A DNA stretch of 64,000 bases from Saccoglossus kowalevskii (Eukaryota; Hemichordata; Enteropneusta; Harrimaniidae). The DNA lies in contig NW_003119425.1 in the NCBI RefSeq assembly GCF_000003605.2, positions 573,666 through 637,665 of the forward strand. Reading direction: 5' to 3'. The notes below the pieces were generated by a model that saw nothing but the letters and a program-made list of their open reading frames with translations, ran no database searches and had not been told where the DNA came from. Below, piece after piece: positions 22,930 through 34,924 of the stretch. Numbering within the stretch: the stretch's first letter is position 1; each line of letters begins with the position of its first letter. The position numbers were made by a program, and so were the translations under genes.

Positions 22930-25900
22930 ACAAATCCTAAATTAACGTACTTTCAACCTACAGCTAGACACCCATGTCCACAAGTATTAGCACATGTTTG
23001 AATATGATTAGACTTCTCCTAGTCAAGCACGTGTAACTAGGTGTATTGCACAACTATGCAATGAGAAAATGACTTTGATGTAAACGTACACGCGTATTCA
23101 CGTATCTACACGCCTTGTCGAGAAACAAAACACGACACGCCTTGACGAAAAATCAAACAAAACAAGGTCACATTGTTTTTATCCTCACTGTGCCAATAAC
23201 TACTAATTTATCTTGAAAATGAAAATAGAATTCACTGTGACCCGTATTTGAAAATATGGTCACACATTTAAAAAAATATGCCAATAGTACAAGTGATTAA
23301 TCTGAAGTTCAAGTCAATCAATATTCAGAGTCTAATTCAGCATTACCGATAATACTACCTAAATATAAGTCTCAGAACAGGCAACAAAAATGTAATGCTC
23401 AAGAAATATTATCATTGTTGCAATGCACAGACTAAACCGAGTGATATTTTCCCCGATCGACCGACGGAGTTGATGCTGTTTTCCGATTTAAGCAAAGACG
23501 ACTGATATCATTGCTGTTTATGACAAGCACTCGGTAGTCCCGGATGAATACAATACTTATCTTTACAATATTGCAACGGTACGTGTCAAGATTAGTCTTC
23601 GGCTTTACGGGGTATTCAGGTGACGCTGTCAGATCGCCAGATAGCCACTTTTTGTTGACAAAAACGATCCACGGAAAATCTCCTTTTTTAATAACCATTA
23701 TCGATAATCAAAGACAAATTTCCTGCCCGCTTTGTTGTCAGCGAGACACACGAAATTTGTTCTTTTTTCACTTTTCGGGGATAAAAATCCACGCATTTTA
23801 CAACATGAAAAGCGAGCTATTAGACACGAGTCTGGCAGTGGCGACGAGGGAACTATAGAAAGTCTGATGAGTCTGGGAGATAGCGAATAGCAATGAATAC
23901 CAATAAAATTAATGTTAGGAGCAGCAAAATGGATTCACTTTTGAGATATGGATTCACTTGGGTATACTTAAAACGTGTGCAACTCGAAAAAGATGTGTTA
24001 TGTTATATGGTAATGATAAGAAACCGAATATTCTTTTCTAAATGCATCGTTATTTTGTTTCCTAGCTACACAATTCATTCGAAAGCGTAAAATCATATGT
24101 GTCAGACCGGCCTTACATAACTGACAGGATACGGGTCGCATTACTTTTCCACACAGTAGATTTGACGATTGGTTTTCTTGGTGTCACGTTTGATTCACAT
24201 AAACGCGCGTGGTCGCCAGGGAAATTGCTTTTCAAGAGTAAATAGAGGTAGATGTACTTATCTGACCTTGTGCATTTACGCGGACTATAAGCTTTGTTGC
24301 GTAACCTACATTACTACGAGTTGATTGGTTGTCAGTATTATATATTTTTTTTTTAAATTTGACCACGGTTTGGTAATAATATTAATAATAAAGTGATATT
24401 CTGCACAATTAACTTTTTGAAAAATAAAATTTAAGTCATTACTTGCACTAATGTAATATTGTATATTTGCCCACGATATACTGACTATAATAGCACAGGC
24501 ATAGAAAAGATTGTATTTAAAGCAGCAGGAAATCGACAAATGCACATTATGTATGTCATGTCATGTTAAGCATGTCATCTAACTGTGACGTATATTAATC
24601 ACTATGTTTATGATTTATATATGTAATCATATGCATAAATAATGAGTTCTCTATACGTTATACACATGTGTAAAGTCCATACAACGCAGCTATTGTCACA
24701 TAGATCACAATTGTGTGGTAAACATTAAATATGCACATACCTAATTTACCGTATTTTAATTCTCGTGTGTTACGTTTATCCTAGTCCTTGCAAATCAACA
24801 AGAACATTATCTGTCAATATATGTGCTGGTAAATATATTTTTTTACTGCGCATTATAATTACTTTGATGATGCCACATCGTACAAATAATTACCCACATA
24901 CACAATAATCATTAATTTCGATAGTTCTTGCTGTACGTTCATTCAGAGATGCTGTACACAAAACTATGCTTTCTTGAGTCAAGAAACAGGGTCACCGTGA
25001 CATAATTAGTGATGATATTCCGTGGTACACCAAATCGGGGTTATTTTACACTGATCCAATCAGGCAATACACATTGTTGTTACTGAAGCATCGTTTTCGC
25101 TCTGAAAATTCTTTTGTTCACATTGTACATAAGCCTGTAACATACGATCTCGCCTGTCGTGTGGGTTACATTTTATTTTGAAATTATCACAATTTAGATG
25201 TATCCCGGGTACGTACAGATAATTGAAAACCACCTCGAGAATAAGGCATACACATATTTCATTGAATTAATCATGCCCACCACAATAATCGTGAATCCGA
25301 ATAAATCCCGATTTCACGACTGCTCTAAATTGATTAATTGCCCAACAGAGAATCGCGACACAAGTATGGCAGTCAACTAGAGGGTACAATGATATGCCTT
25401 CCGTGGGGCTTGAGATGCAACTGGACAAATAATGATTCTACATGACACATTGTACACAAATCTAGTAAGCTTGATATAATTATACGATATGTTAATTAAT
25501 ACATGGGAACATACATTTATGTGCCATTTCATTTATTTGAATTAATCTTGCACACGTGCTGCTGTTTTCGCTATAATTGTATTTTCGTGCAATGGCCATT
25601 CTAAAAGAAGTATACACTCCGGTGGTTTTGTAATTATTTGGGTATGATTCTCGTAAATATGACGTACAACTAATTTAATGGAAAAAAGTATGCTCAAAAC
25701 TGAAACCTACATTTTGTTTATGATTCGTTCAATATGCGAAGTGCGTCTCACTTTTCATGCACGCAACTACTTGTTGGTGAAGACATATTAATTCGATTGA
25801 ATTGAATCAAAATGTCTGAAGACACTGACTGCATACGTCTGTTTTTCTAAGAAATAGTCTAAGAGGTCATCGTTATGTTGTTCATAGAAGCGGGCACTGG

Positions 25901-27298
25901 AGTGGAGAAACGAAAATGAGGCTTCATTTATTAAATTAAAGGGCAGATTCTGATCTATGCCTGATTTATTTCGATAGTGCAACCACATATACACATAAAC
26001 ACACACGCTAGGCGCACGCGCCATTTGCCAACGATCCACATGTTGAGTCATATTTATTCTAATCAATACAAATTCTGAAGGTTAAATTTTGATGTTTTAT
26101 CTACTTTATGAATATTTATTTGCACCATTCAGCCATAACAGTGAAAACAGAATGTGTTTTAAGTTCATATGCTTTGTAGTTCTTGATTCGACATTCGATC
26201 GACGTAATCCGCTTTGAACGTACATCTTTTCAGTTAACGACAATTTTCTGGTTTCGAAACTTTTGTGATAGACATATGGTAACCTAATACTTAGTCATAA
26301 ATATAGCCGATATACGAAGATGGAGAAAATTTATACAGTATTTTTCCGAAATGCAACGTTTGAAGTCATGCGATGGAGCATATTTAACCGAGTGACTGGT
26401 GTATAAAACCATTATCGGAATTCAATGTTTATTGTATGTTTCATCAATATGTACTATTATTTTCTCCAAGGGTTTGATTACAGCGCAATTTCAGCAACAG
26501 ATTAGAAATCGTTATAATGTTATTTTACTTTTTAAGTGTTTTAGTCGCATATCATATCAGAGGATTGCACTTTCACATACTGATTCAGAAGTGAAGGACT
26601 GCAACGGGGTCAACCGGGCGAAGAAACGGAACGAGGTCAGTCATTAGCAGGGTTCACACTGTGAACGCCGTCTGTGCCATATTTTTTAAAATGTTTGTTT
26701 GTTCCTCTTTTGTTAATGTTGGGCCACGTGACCGTACGTTTCTACCGTCTACCAAAACATGTGAGAAAGTAATAATGATAATATTAAACTAAAGTTTGTT
26801 TTATTTTAAAGTCAGCTTATTTTCATGGAAATATTCTGCTGGGCTATTTCGTTAGTATGGCGGTTAATATTTTATCCCAGGCTTTGTACATATATAAATA
26901 TGTCCTTGGGAACAACTCATGAAATTTACACTTTTTTCTCAAGACGTCATCAACCCTTAACACACTCCTAACGCCGTATAATATAATGAACACCATTAAA
27001 TTGTTGTTGATCTCGCGCACTAAAATGTTTTTTTTTCATCTTTATTTTGTTTTTAAATGAAATAAGTTACGTAAAGTCACCACAGCTTTGATAATGCCGC
27101 ACAGTGCACTGAAGCGAGAAATACGACGAAATATTACGTGATTACATCGCAGTTGTAACTGTCAAAAATTGTCAGCGGAGATGAGTTATGGTACATGCGA
27201 TTATGGTCTGAAACATTTCAGATAAATGGATGTGATAACCGCATGTAACGAAATTGAAAATATTGAAAAGTCGGCGGTTCAAGGTACTTTGTCGTCAC
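22930..27298. other. no gene seen; short repeat at 23108-23160
   Basis: ACACGCCTTG-CGA-AAA-CAAA blocks repeat at 23108 and 23135. A 104-codon open frame at 23544-23858 overlaps an 88-codon frame on the other strand and has no recognisable domain. The rest is AT-rich with no supported gene. Confidence 0.45.
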
Positions 27299-27759
27299 TT
27301 ACTTCAATTATTTTATGTTGGCCTATTACAGACAAATTCTTTTTTCAATCGGATGATTTTGTTTGATGAATAACGAATTGGATATATAGTGCATTTTTTG
27401 TAAATATTAATATATTATTGTTTAATATTATTTATATTACATAAATGAAAAGTACACGACAATAACCATTATTTTGTCTCGCAGATTTTTTTATATAATA
27501 CAAGTTTGAATCAATGCAGAATATACAATTACTTCAATTATTTTATGTTGGCCTATTACAGACAAATTCTTTTTCAATCGGATGATTTTGTTTGATGAAT
27601 AACGAATTGGATATATAGTGCATTTTTTGTAAATATTAATATATTATTGTTTAATATTATTTATATTACATAAATGAAAAGTACACGACAATAACCATTA
27701 TTTTGTCTCGCAGATTTTTTTTATATAATACAAGTTTGAATCAATGCAGAATATACAAT
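27299..27759. repeat. near-perfect 230-bp tandem duplication
   Basis: The sequence starting TTACTTCAATTATTTTATG at 27299 recurs at 27529 and continues to ATATACAAT at 27759. By eye the copies differ only in two T-run lengths (6 versus 5, and 7 versus 8). No gene or transposon ends are visible inside. It is either a very recent duplication or an assembly duplication of one locus. Confidence 0.93.
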
Positions 27760-27769
27760 AAAATGACTG

Positions 27770-29578
27770 TATGTGGTTCTCCAGGATCTCCGTGTGCAAT
27801 TACAATGACATGTGACAGCCGCGGTAGCAGCTCGGAGTAGTCGATCACAGCGTTTTCAATGCAGACGTGTGCAACAAAGAGGCAGCAGATTAACGATATG
27901 TATACATCAAATTAAATATAGAATATATTGCTGTTTAGCTGATGTTGTTTTGAACGGGAACAATGAACGTATAATATACGATCTTTGTCCTAGCTTTGTA
28001 CAAATACTAAGATGAGAAGTTATTACTGGGGGCAGTAATGTGTTCATGATTTACATGGAGTCGTTGGATCATATGTCGGCTGTGTAGTGTTTGTGTAGGC
28101 GGGTGTTGTGGGACTGATTTTTGTTACCTCGGCAGATGAACGGTAACACAGAAAAAAGCTTGTAATTTTTCAACGGCGTCCAAGCGTACATACGTAGTGT
28201 ATACGTGCTTGTATGTCCATATATAATTTGTATATGGAAGTTAATGGTTATTGCACACATATGATTATAATGTGGACAAGAACAGGAATGATGTACGTAA
28301 CGGAAAATAAATACCCACCGTGAATTTGAATAATGCAAATCGGTCAATCATTAAATCAATATAATTATCATGAGCGATCGTAGCAGTAAACGTGACTATA
28401 CCTTACCACAGTGTTCAGGAACTGCATCGAAAAAGTGCTATTATATGTGACTGTAAGTGCTAACGTTCATCCCCGTCTCGTCTGTCGCAAGATGCTCTTT
28501 TAATATTAAACATGTAATGATGCACTTCCGAGAAAATACGCTGTTCCGTGAAATTAAAAGATATATGCAAGGCGCACTTACCTTTTTCTGCGCACTGTGT
28601 TTTCCGCTGTCCGATATTTTAACTATGGCAGTTATACACTGGTTCGCATAGCGAAAATTTGTTTTACATCTCAATTTGCGTATGCTCTCATCGCTGAATG
28701 GTAAGCGTATGAAATCAACATTATCGAAATGAGACGCGGAAACTCACAGTGACGCACTACGCAGGCATCGTAAATAAACAAAAAAGGTTTCTACATATGC
28801 CTAGTGGCTCCAATGCTTTCCGCTGTATCCCATTTCTTTTTGAACTCTCGATATGTATGCGGAAAAAAAAAAAACGTTGTTCTTACGTGGGAATCCGACA
28901 CCAACTGACTTCTCGGCGTAAGAGTTTGTCGTAATCTGTGATGAAGTTTAACACATTGTCCCCAGTCGCTGTGGTTTAGTAGTACTGTGATTTAATATTT
29001 CTCACAAGGCGTTGTCAGATTCTCTGCAGAGCGATCCACTTCCACATTCGCTTTTTTGAGATATAATCAAATTACTGTAGCCTGATGAAACCATTCGAGT
29101 ACGTACGAGATGTACAGTGAGCTAGTACGACACATAGCTCTGTTTAATTACCCGACTGTCGAAGCATGTTGCATTGTCGGTATGTCGTGTTCACAATGCG
29201 ATGGCCGTGTAGTTAAGTCGCACATTTTAATAGCTAATTAAATTTGCAGACTGTCCTTTACGAAGGGGCAAACGTCACGTCCGCCTAACATTCAGCGGTC
29301 TCTTCTCACGTACAAGTTTGGTTCCAGTATGCGGCCATTTATGGGCAATCGCACTGCGCATACTTTTATTAATAATGCTAATAACAATTGTACATGTCAT
29401 ATCTGGCAATAGTTATTTCTAGTGTGCCAACGCAAAGCAGAATTCGCGAGTTTTGCCAACAAAATACAAAAATTACTTAATTGGACAAACATAATCCCGT
29501 TAAGGTGATCTGCTCATATTTAAATACAAACAAAACGACCTTATTCTTGTCTTTAAAAATTGTACGCCACCTCACGTA
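27770..29578. other. no gene seen
   Basis: Short opposite-strand open frames at 28441-28674 are the only frames of note and show no domain. Nothing else is supported. Confidence 0.45.
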
Positions 29579-29592
29579 GTTGCCATGGCAAC
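29579..29592. promoter_or_regulatory. perfect RFX X-box-like palindrome
   Basis: GTTGCCATGGCAAC is an exact 14-bp palindrome. It is the canonical two-half-site binding sequence of RFX winged-helix factors, which control ciliary genes in animals. No adjacent transcription unit is identified, so its target is unknown. Confidence 0.5.
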
Positions 29593-30083
29593 CACTGTAT
29601 GATACATCTGGCAATATGGTACTATCGTTCCAAATTTCATACCACGTCTGCCACAATAAATGTATCGTTTTATAAATGTCTTAAAATAGTTAACGTTGGA
29701 TGCCACGGAATTGGAACGATACTGATTTTTTATATAATTCGCTTATTGGCCTCAACTAATTCACCAATATATGCAGCAATGCTTCCAATTGTCTGCCATC
29801 CAAGTCGATCAAATTCAAGCGCACGCCACGAGTAGCCGTATCCGTCACCGGTGTTCAGATGGAAGTTGTCTCGCAGTCAGAGGGGAAATTTAGCAATTCA
29901 TATTGCTTTATAATACAATTATTCTATCGTGTAGTGAAATAACCCTTGTCTGGGTGCAGACTACAGGTGACCCGCTAAACAAATCGTGCACTGTAACGCA
30001 TATGCGCTTGTGTTATTAATATGGCAGGGATGAGTTGGAGGTATAGTGCGTAATCTTCTCAGCTCTAGCAACATCCCGACAGA

Positions 30084-30180
30084 CCGAGAGAGAGAGACAG
30101 AGAGCGATAGTGAGCGAAAGAGAGGAAGAAAGGAAGAGGATGTGTGCGAGTGAGTGTGTGAGATAGAGAGAGTGTCGGTG
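30084..30180 (+). repeat. degenerate purine-rich (GA)n tract
   Basis: A run of GAGAGA, GAAAG, GGAAG and GTGAGTG units lies almost entirely on the purine side. It is an imperfect microsatellite that may form a triplex. Confidence 0.8.
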
Positions 30181-30397
30181 TCACTAGAAACCGAAATGCG
30201 AGCACATCAGTGTCAGCCATGAGGGCGCGTTTTCCAGAATGTGTCGTTTCAAGCAGTGTTCCCGTTGTAATGCGGTGCGTTTACTGTTGGCAACTACCTG
30301 TTTCATGTTGGAAGCGTTTCAAATAAAGTAATAAAACAAACAAAAAGGGAAACTATCAACGAACCACTTTCAATGTACGTCTCTACAATGCTTTTTT

Positions 30398-30510
30398 TTC
30401 TGCAAATGGTCGACTGCTTGTACTTGTACTCCCTCTGGAGTTAACAATTCATAAAAAGACGATGTTAAGCATAAATACTAGTTTCCTGTCGCAATTGTAA
30501 TAACTATGAC
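30398..30510. repeat. diverged direct repeat, copy 1 (TGCAAATGGT family)
   Basis: It begins TCTGCAAATGGTC and carries TCTGGAGTTAACAAT, AGCATAAATACTAGTTTC and TGTAATAACTATGAC blocks. The same blocks recur in order at 30672-30772. Confidence 0.75.
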
Positions 30511-30647
30511 AGCGTGACTGTCACACAAAAGACCATTGCTCAATGCCGAGTCACCATTATATTGTATTCTCTGATACCTCATCTATACCGACACTAATAC
30601 TTGTTCGCAAGAACAAAATCCTCCCAAAATTGACAATTGATCCTTTT

Positions 30648-30772
30648 GCAAATGGTCGATTGCAAATGGTTTCTGCAAATGGTCTCGTACGCCCAGTGGA
30701 GTGTAACAATGGATGAAAATATCTGCTTTATTGTGCATAAATGATAGTTTCGAACTGTAATAATGCTGGACT
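30648..30772. repeat. diverged direct repeat, copy 2, with triplicated TGCAAATGGT
   Basis: TGCAAATGGT occurs three times between 30647 and 30683. Then GTGGAGTGTAACAAT, TGCATAAATGATAGTTTC and TGTAATAATGCTGGAC match copy 1 in order, about 270 bp downstream. Confidence 0.75.
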
Positions 30773-30779
30773 ACTAAGC

Positions 30780-33700
30780 TTGAGTAGGAACGTGTTCCAT
30801 GATTAAGTTATTTGAGGAAAAATGCAATAATTATGATACCCAATTCCTTCAGTATGGATTTTACCAATTTTCACACAATATTTGGGCGTAATCTACGACG
30901 TGTTCACTGACAGTACTTTGTTATTGAGTTTCACAATTTGGATATATTTAGTTGTTTAGAAATATATAAACTCCAAATTATGATAAACGTGATTAACACA
31001 CTCAGGTTAACAATGTCATATAGGAAATAAGTATACATCCCAGAACAACTCACATCTCATCAATTTTTTTTTGGTAATCCTAAGGTTTTTCACAGACACC
31101 ATTCGGGTTTGATTGTTCTTAATAGTGATCACAATTCAACAATATTCAATTCACTCTATGCTGAATGCAAATTCAAATCGTACTAATATTAAATTTGAAA
31201 TTTGATTTAACTCTTGAATATAGATGTATCGCTGCTGTCAACAATAACAAAAGTAAATTGACAGATGGACGGCGGCGCTGCACACTTCCAATTATCAGAA
31301 TAATGTATACGTGGCCATATTTATTAGTAGAACTATTTGATTAACACATAAATGCAGCAAACAAGACAGAAAAAGAAAAACTCGAATAAGTGGAAATAGT
31401 GATATTATATGGCTTCATCTATCTGGAAGACTTGTTCTAAAGGAAGATTGCGTCATTACAATCAATAGCAATGTCACATTGTACTTTTTTGTTCGGGCAC
31501 ACAGGCACAAATGTTAGTTTATTTTAACAACGTTAACATATCAGGATCATGTCAGAAAAAAAATCCAAACCGAAACTTAAAGCCTATACAACACATTATG
31601 TCCAAAGAAGTCGCATGTATCAAACTGTTTTATTGGTGTCACTAAATGTATCCATCTTAAATTTATATGATTTCAGTTCATACATAATATATAAATCAAT
31701 CAATATACAAGGACATTTGCTATATAGCTAGAATTAAATTTATATGTATTTTTTTTATAGAACGTCGTAAAATACATGGACAATTGGTCTATCAATTTGC
31801 AATTTCAAGCTGCACATTTGCTGGTTGAAACACTTTGGTAGCATATGGCGCGACGAGCTGTTATCACTTTTTGGACAATTCTATTAGTAAATCTTTATTG
31901 TATAATGAAATGCTTGTGATATAAAATATAAATTACAGTATTTGCACGTCACGTGAATTGACTCATTGTTCCATCGTATAAATCAATCGCTGAGGTAATC
32001 TGAATCTGAATCAATCCTGGCTTCAGTTCATACCATGCAATAATTTACGACGCAAGTTAAATAATAGGCATTGAACAAAACGTATGAAAGAAGGTTTCAG
32101 TAATCCCCGTGTGTGCAGCCTTTGCAGTGAAACATGAACAAAATGGGTATAATAAAGTGCACAGCATGCTAAGTCAGTCCTGATACACGCAAAGGATATG
32201 GGACATTCCGATATTCTACCAGTTTATCTTGCGTTGGTGTGCTTATTGTGGTTGATTGGGGTTCCAAAACTTCAACAATGTTGACTAAATCAGAACCTTG
32301 TTTTAACATCATACTGCAAGTTTCTCATGCTATTACTTCATCGTGTGGTGATGGTTTGCTTCATATAAAGCTGCATAACACCTTAAACGATTACACACAA
32401 TTGACGTATCAGTCACAGAATACTAAAACCATTATTTTCGAATTGATCGAAAAATCCTTAAAAACATCGCCATCATATAACGCCAGAGAGATGTATATAT
32501 ATTTACATACTCGCGGCCATTTTGTTTTTTCGAATGAAACGATTATATATTTTCCTCTATTATTCACATGAATATATTCGCTTATTGTTTCACAGTGTTT
32601 TACTACGTCACATTAATTAAATTAATATCAGTTATTTTATGTGCAGTTACAAATATGATATCCCCCCAGGTACATAATTTCCGTTTGAACGTCATATGAC
32701 CCCGATTGTCCTTATACCGCGCTGATGTGTATGATATTTCCAAAAAAAACACCGTGAAAACAACGTGAATTATGATTTCAAAAAAATATCCCAATTTCAT
32801 TTTCTATAATTTTGACAACGTTAAAAAAGAATTAATAATATTATATACACATTTCTAGCATAGAAGTACTAGTATTAATATTGAGAATTTCGCAACTCCT
32901 CTGAGACCGTCGATTTTGACATTAAATTGGATCACAAAGTCATTTGAGTTTAATTTCTGTTCGGTCAAAACACGTGACTTTTATTGAGTAATAAAAGAAA
33001 ATAAATCAGAGAAGATTGGAAGAATTCTCCAATGTAACCTAAACCATTGTATTTATATCGTCATTATTGTATTCTAACTATTTGCCACAATGGCTACACT
33101 AGCCATCCTCAAAACGCGACATCGCTACAAATGTCACCCTTGCCCAGAATATTCAAGTACACCAGGAATTATTACAATCGTATTAATAGTAATATTCACC
33201 GTAATCTCAGTTCCATTTTTTTTATCTTATGCGTACAAAAACCGCCAATGTGGGAATCAGATATGTCGTCATTTTCCCTTCAGATTGAATGTCAATATAT
33301 TTACCATACACATAGTTCATATGTTTTGTGTATAGTGTGTTGTTTTTACTTTAAACACACATCATTAGCATAAATCCAGTTAAATTCCATTACATTCAAT
33401 GTAATTGGGGTTGTATTGAACTCAATTAAATTGCAAATATATAAGGTAGTAATAAATATCCAAGTTAATTGTGTATAAACAAATAATAACATAAATTTAT
33501 TTATTCTATGCGTAGCTCACAGTTGGAGAGAAATTACTTTGGCATATAGTATACCAATCTTACCCCTTTCTCGAACCCTAAGATACGTTTAAACAAATGT
33601 AAGTGCAAATTGAATCGACAATAAATTGACTGCTACATGTGGCTTTATGTATACGGTTATACCCGATGAAATAGATTCACTTATCATTCAGAACAGCGCA

Positions 33701-34789
33701 TTTATAATCACAACTGTACAAGCGCGCGAGCAGACACACATACATCACGAATGAATAACGTGATGTCAGACGGATCTGACACTTCAAAAGGTCAACGGAT
33801 CGAAGTTGACACGAAGCAGAGTGATTATTAAGCCCGAACTCTGTTCGGTGCTTTAAGATTTCGTACACTAATCCCGGTCATCACAGTGTCACAAGGGCGT
33901 CCTCAACATATCTGTGAATACTACGGTTTTACTGATATAATTCCGTCAATTACTTCAACTTCACTTAATTTTCGGTTCTATTCAGGTTAGATAAAATAAA
34001 GCGTACGTCGGATAGGCGAGTAATTTAAGCATAATAAAGACAAACATGTAACTACTGGGAGCTATGGTGTTCTATTTATAAAATCTAACACAGACTAATT
34101 AAAATAGCTGTTAATAAATTAACTGTTCTGCTATTGTCGCACAGTAAGGGGGGAAATTTTTCATGGTTAATACAACGCTCAAATATGTAATCTTGGAAGA
34201 CTGTTCCTTGATAAAAGCGCTTGCTCAGGCTCGCGCGATAGTGGTTTGCATTCTCGCACAGACAGCGACTCCGGGAAAATCAATCCGTTATAATTATCTG
34301 AATGCTGCGTGATTGGGATTGAGAAAATACCGACTACGGGATCGGAGCAATATCTTTTAGTGGAAGGTACTGCTAATTCATTTCACAAGAATGTCTTTAA
34401 AATAAATAGCCTCACTGAGAAGTGGGTGATATAAATAAATGCATTCACAAGTAAGTAATATCATTCTTTTGATTTTTAAAGTGTACTATTTTGTCGGAAG
34501 AGAAATCATAGCAAAACATATAAAATACAATGCAATACATGAAAGAGCGGATGAACGAGAACTAGACAACGAAATATGCTTTTCCTTCATCAGTATAAAA
34601 CATGACTAAAAACGATTCATGTACAAACAGCGCGTTCATGTACAGACAGACAGCTCGTCTACTTCGTTAATTTCATGGGGAGAGCTCTGAGCTGTCAAGA
34701 TAACGTGTAATTCAAGCATTGTAAGCAATAGTAGAAGCAGTATTTCCAATAGACTCCCAAAACACCACGCTAAATCAGTGTTTGCACAG
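30780..34789. other. no gene seen
   Basis: The sequence is AT-rich. The largest open frames are 32239-32571 (110 codons, plus strand) and two overlapping plus-strand frames at 33047-33373. None has a recognisable domain, and overlapping frames argue for chance. Confidence 0.45.
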
Positions 34790-34919
34790 AATGGTGTTCA
34801 AATTTGTCAACATTCAGAGCAACTACATTTATCTATTTGCCATTGGAAAGTGATTACTGGCGAAAAGTACTCAATCATAGATAAAGACATTACCCTGGAT
34901 TGTAAGAAAGGCACACAAG
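34790..34919 (+). other. candidate internal exon
   Basis: TTTGCACAG (AG at 34788-34789) precedes and ACAAG followed by GTAAAG (GT at 34920-34921) follows a 130-bp stretch. It is open in one frame, reading NGVQICQHSEQLHLSICHWK at the start and ITLDCKKGTQ at the end. Three cysteines in about 40 residues suggest an extracellular beta-type fold, but I cannot name a domain. The frame also stays open past the donor to a stop at about 35003. The pyrimidine tract is weak and no partner exon was found. Confidence 0.22.
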
Positions 34920-34924
34920 GTAAA

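Noticed and set aside
23432-23858. Overlapping 88- and 104-codon frames on opposite strands
   Set aside because: They are mutual shadows without recognisable motifs.
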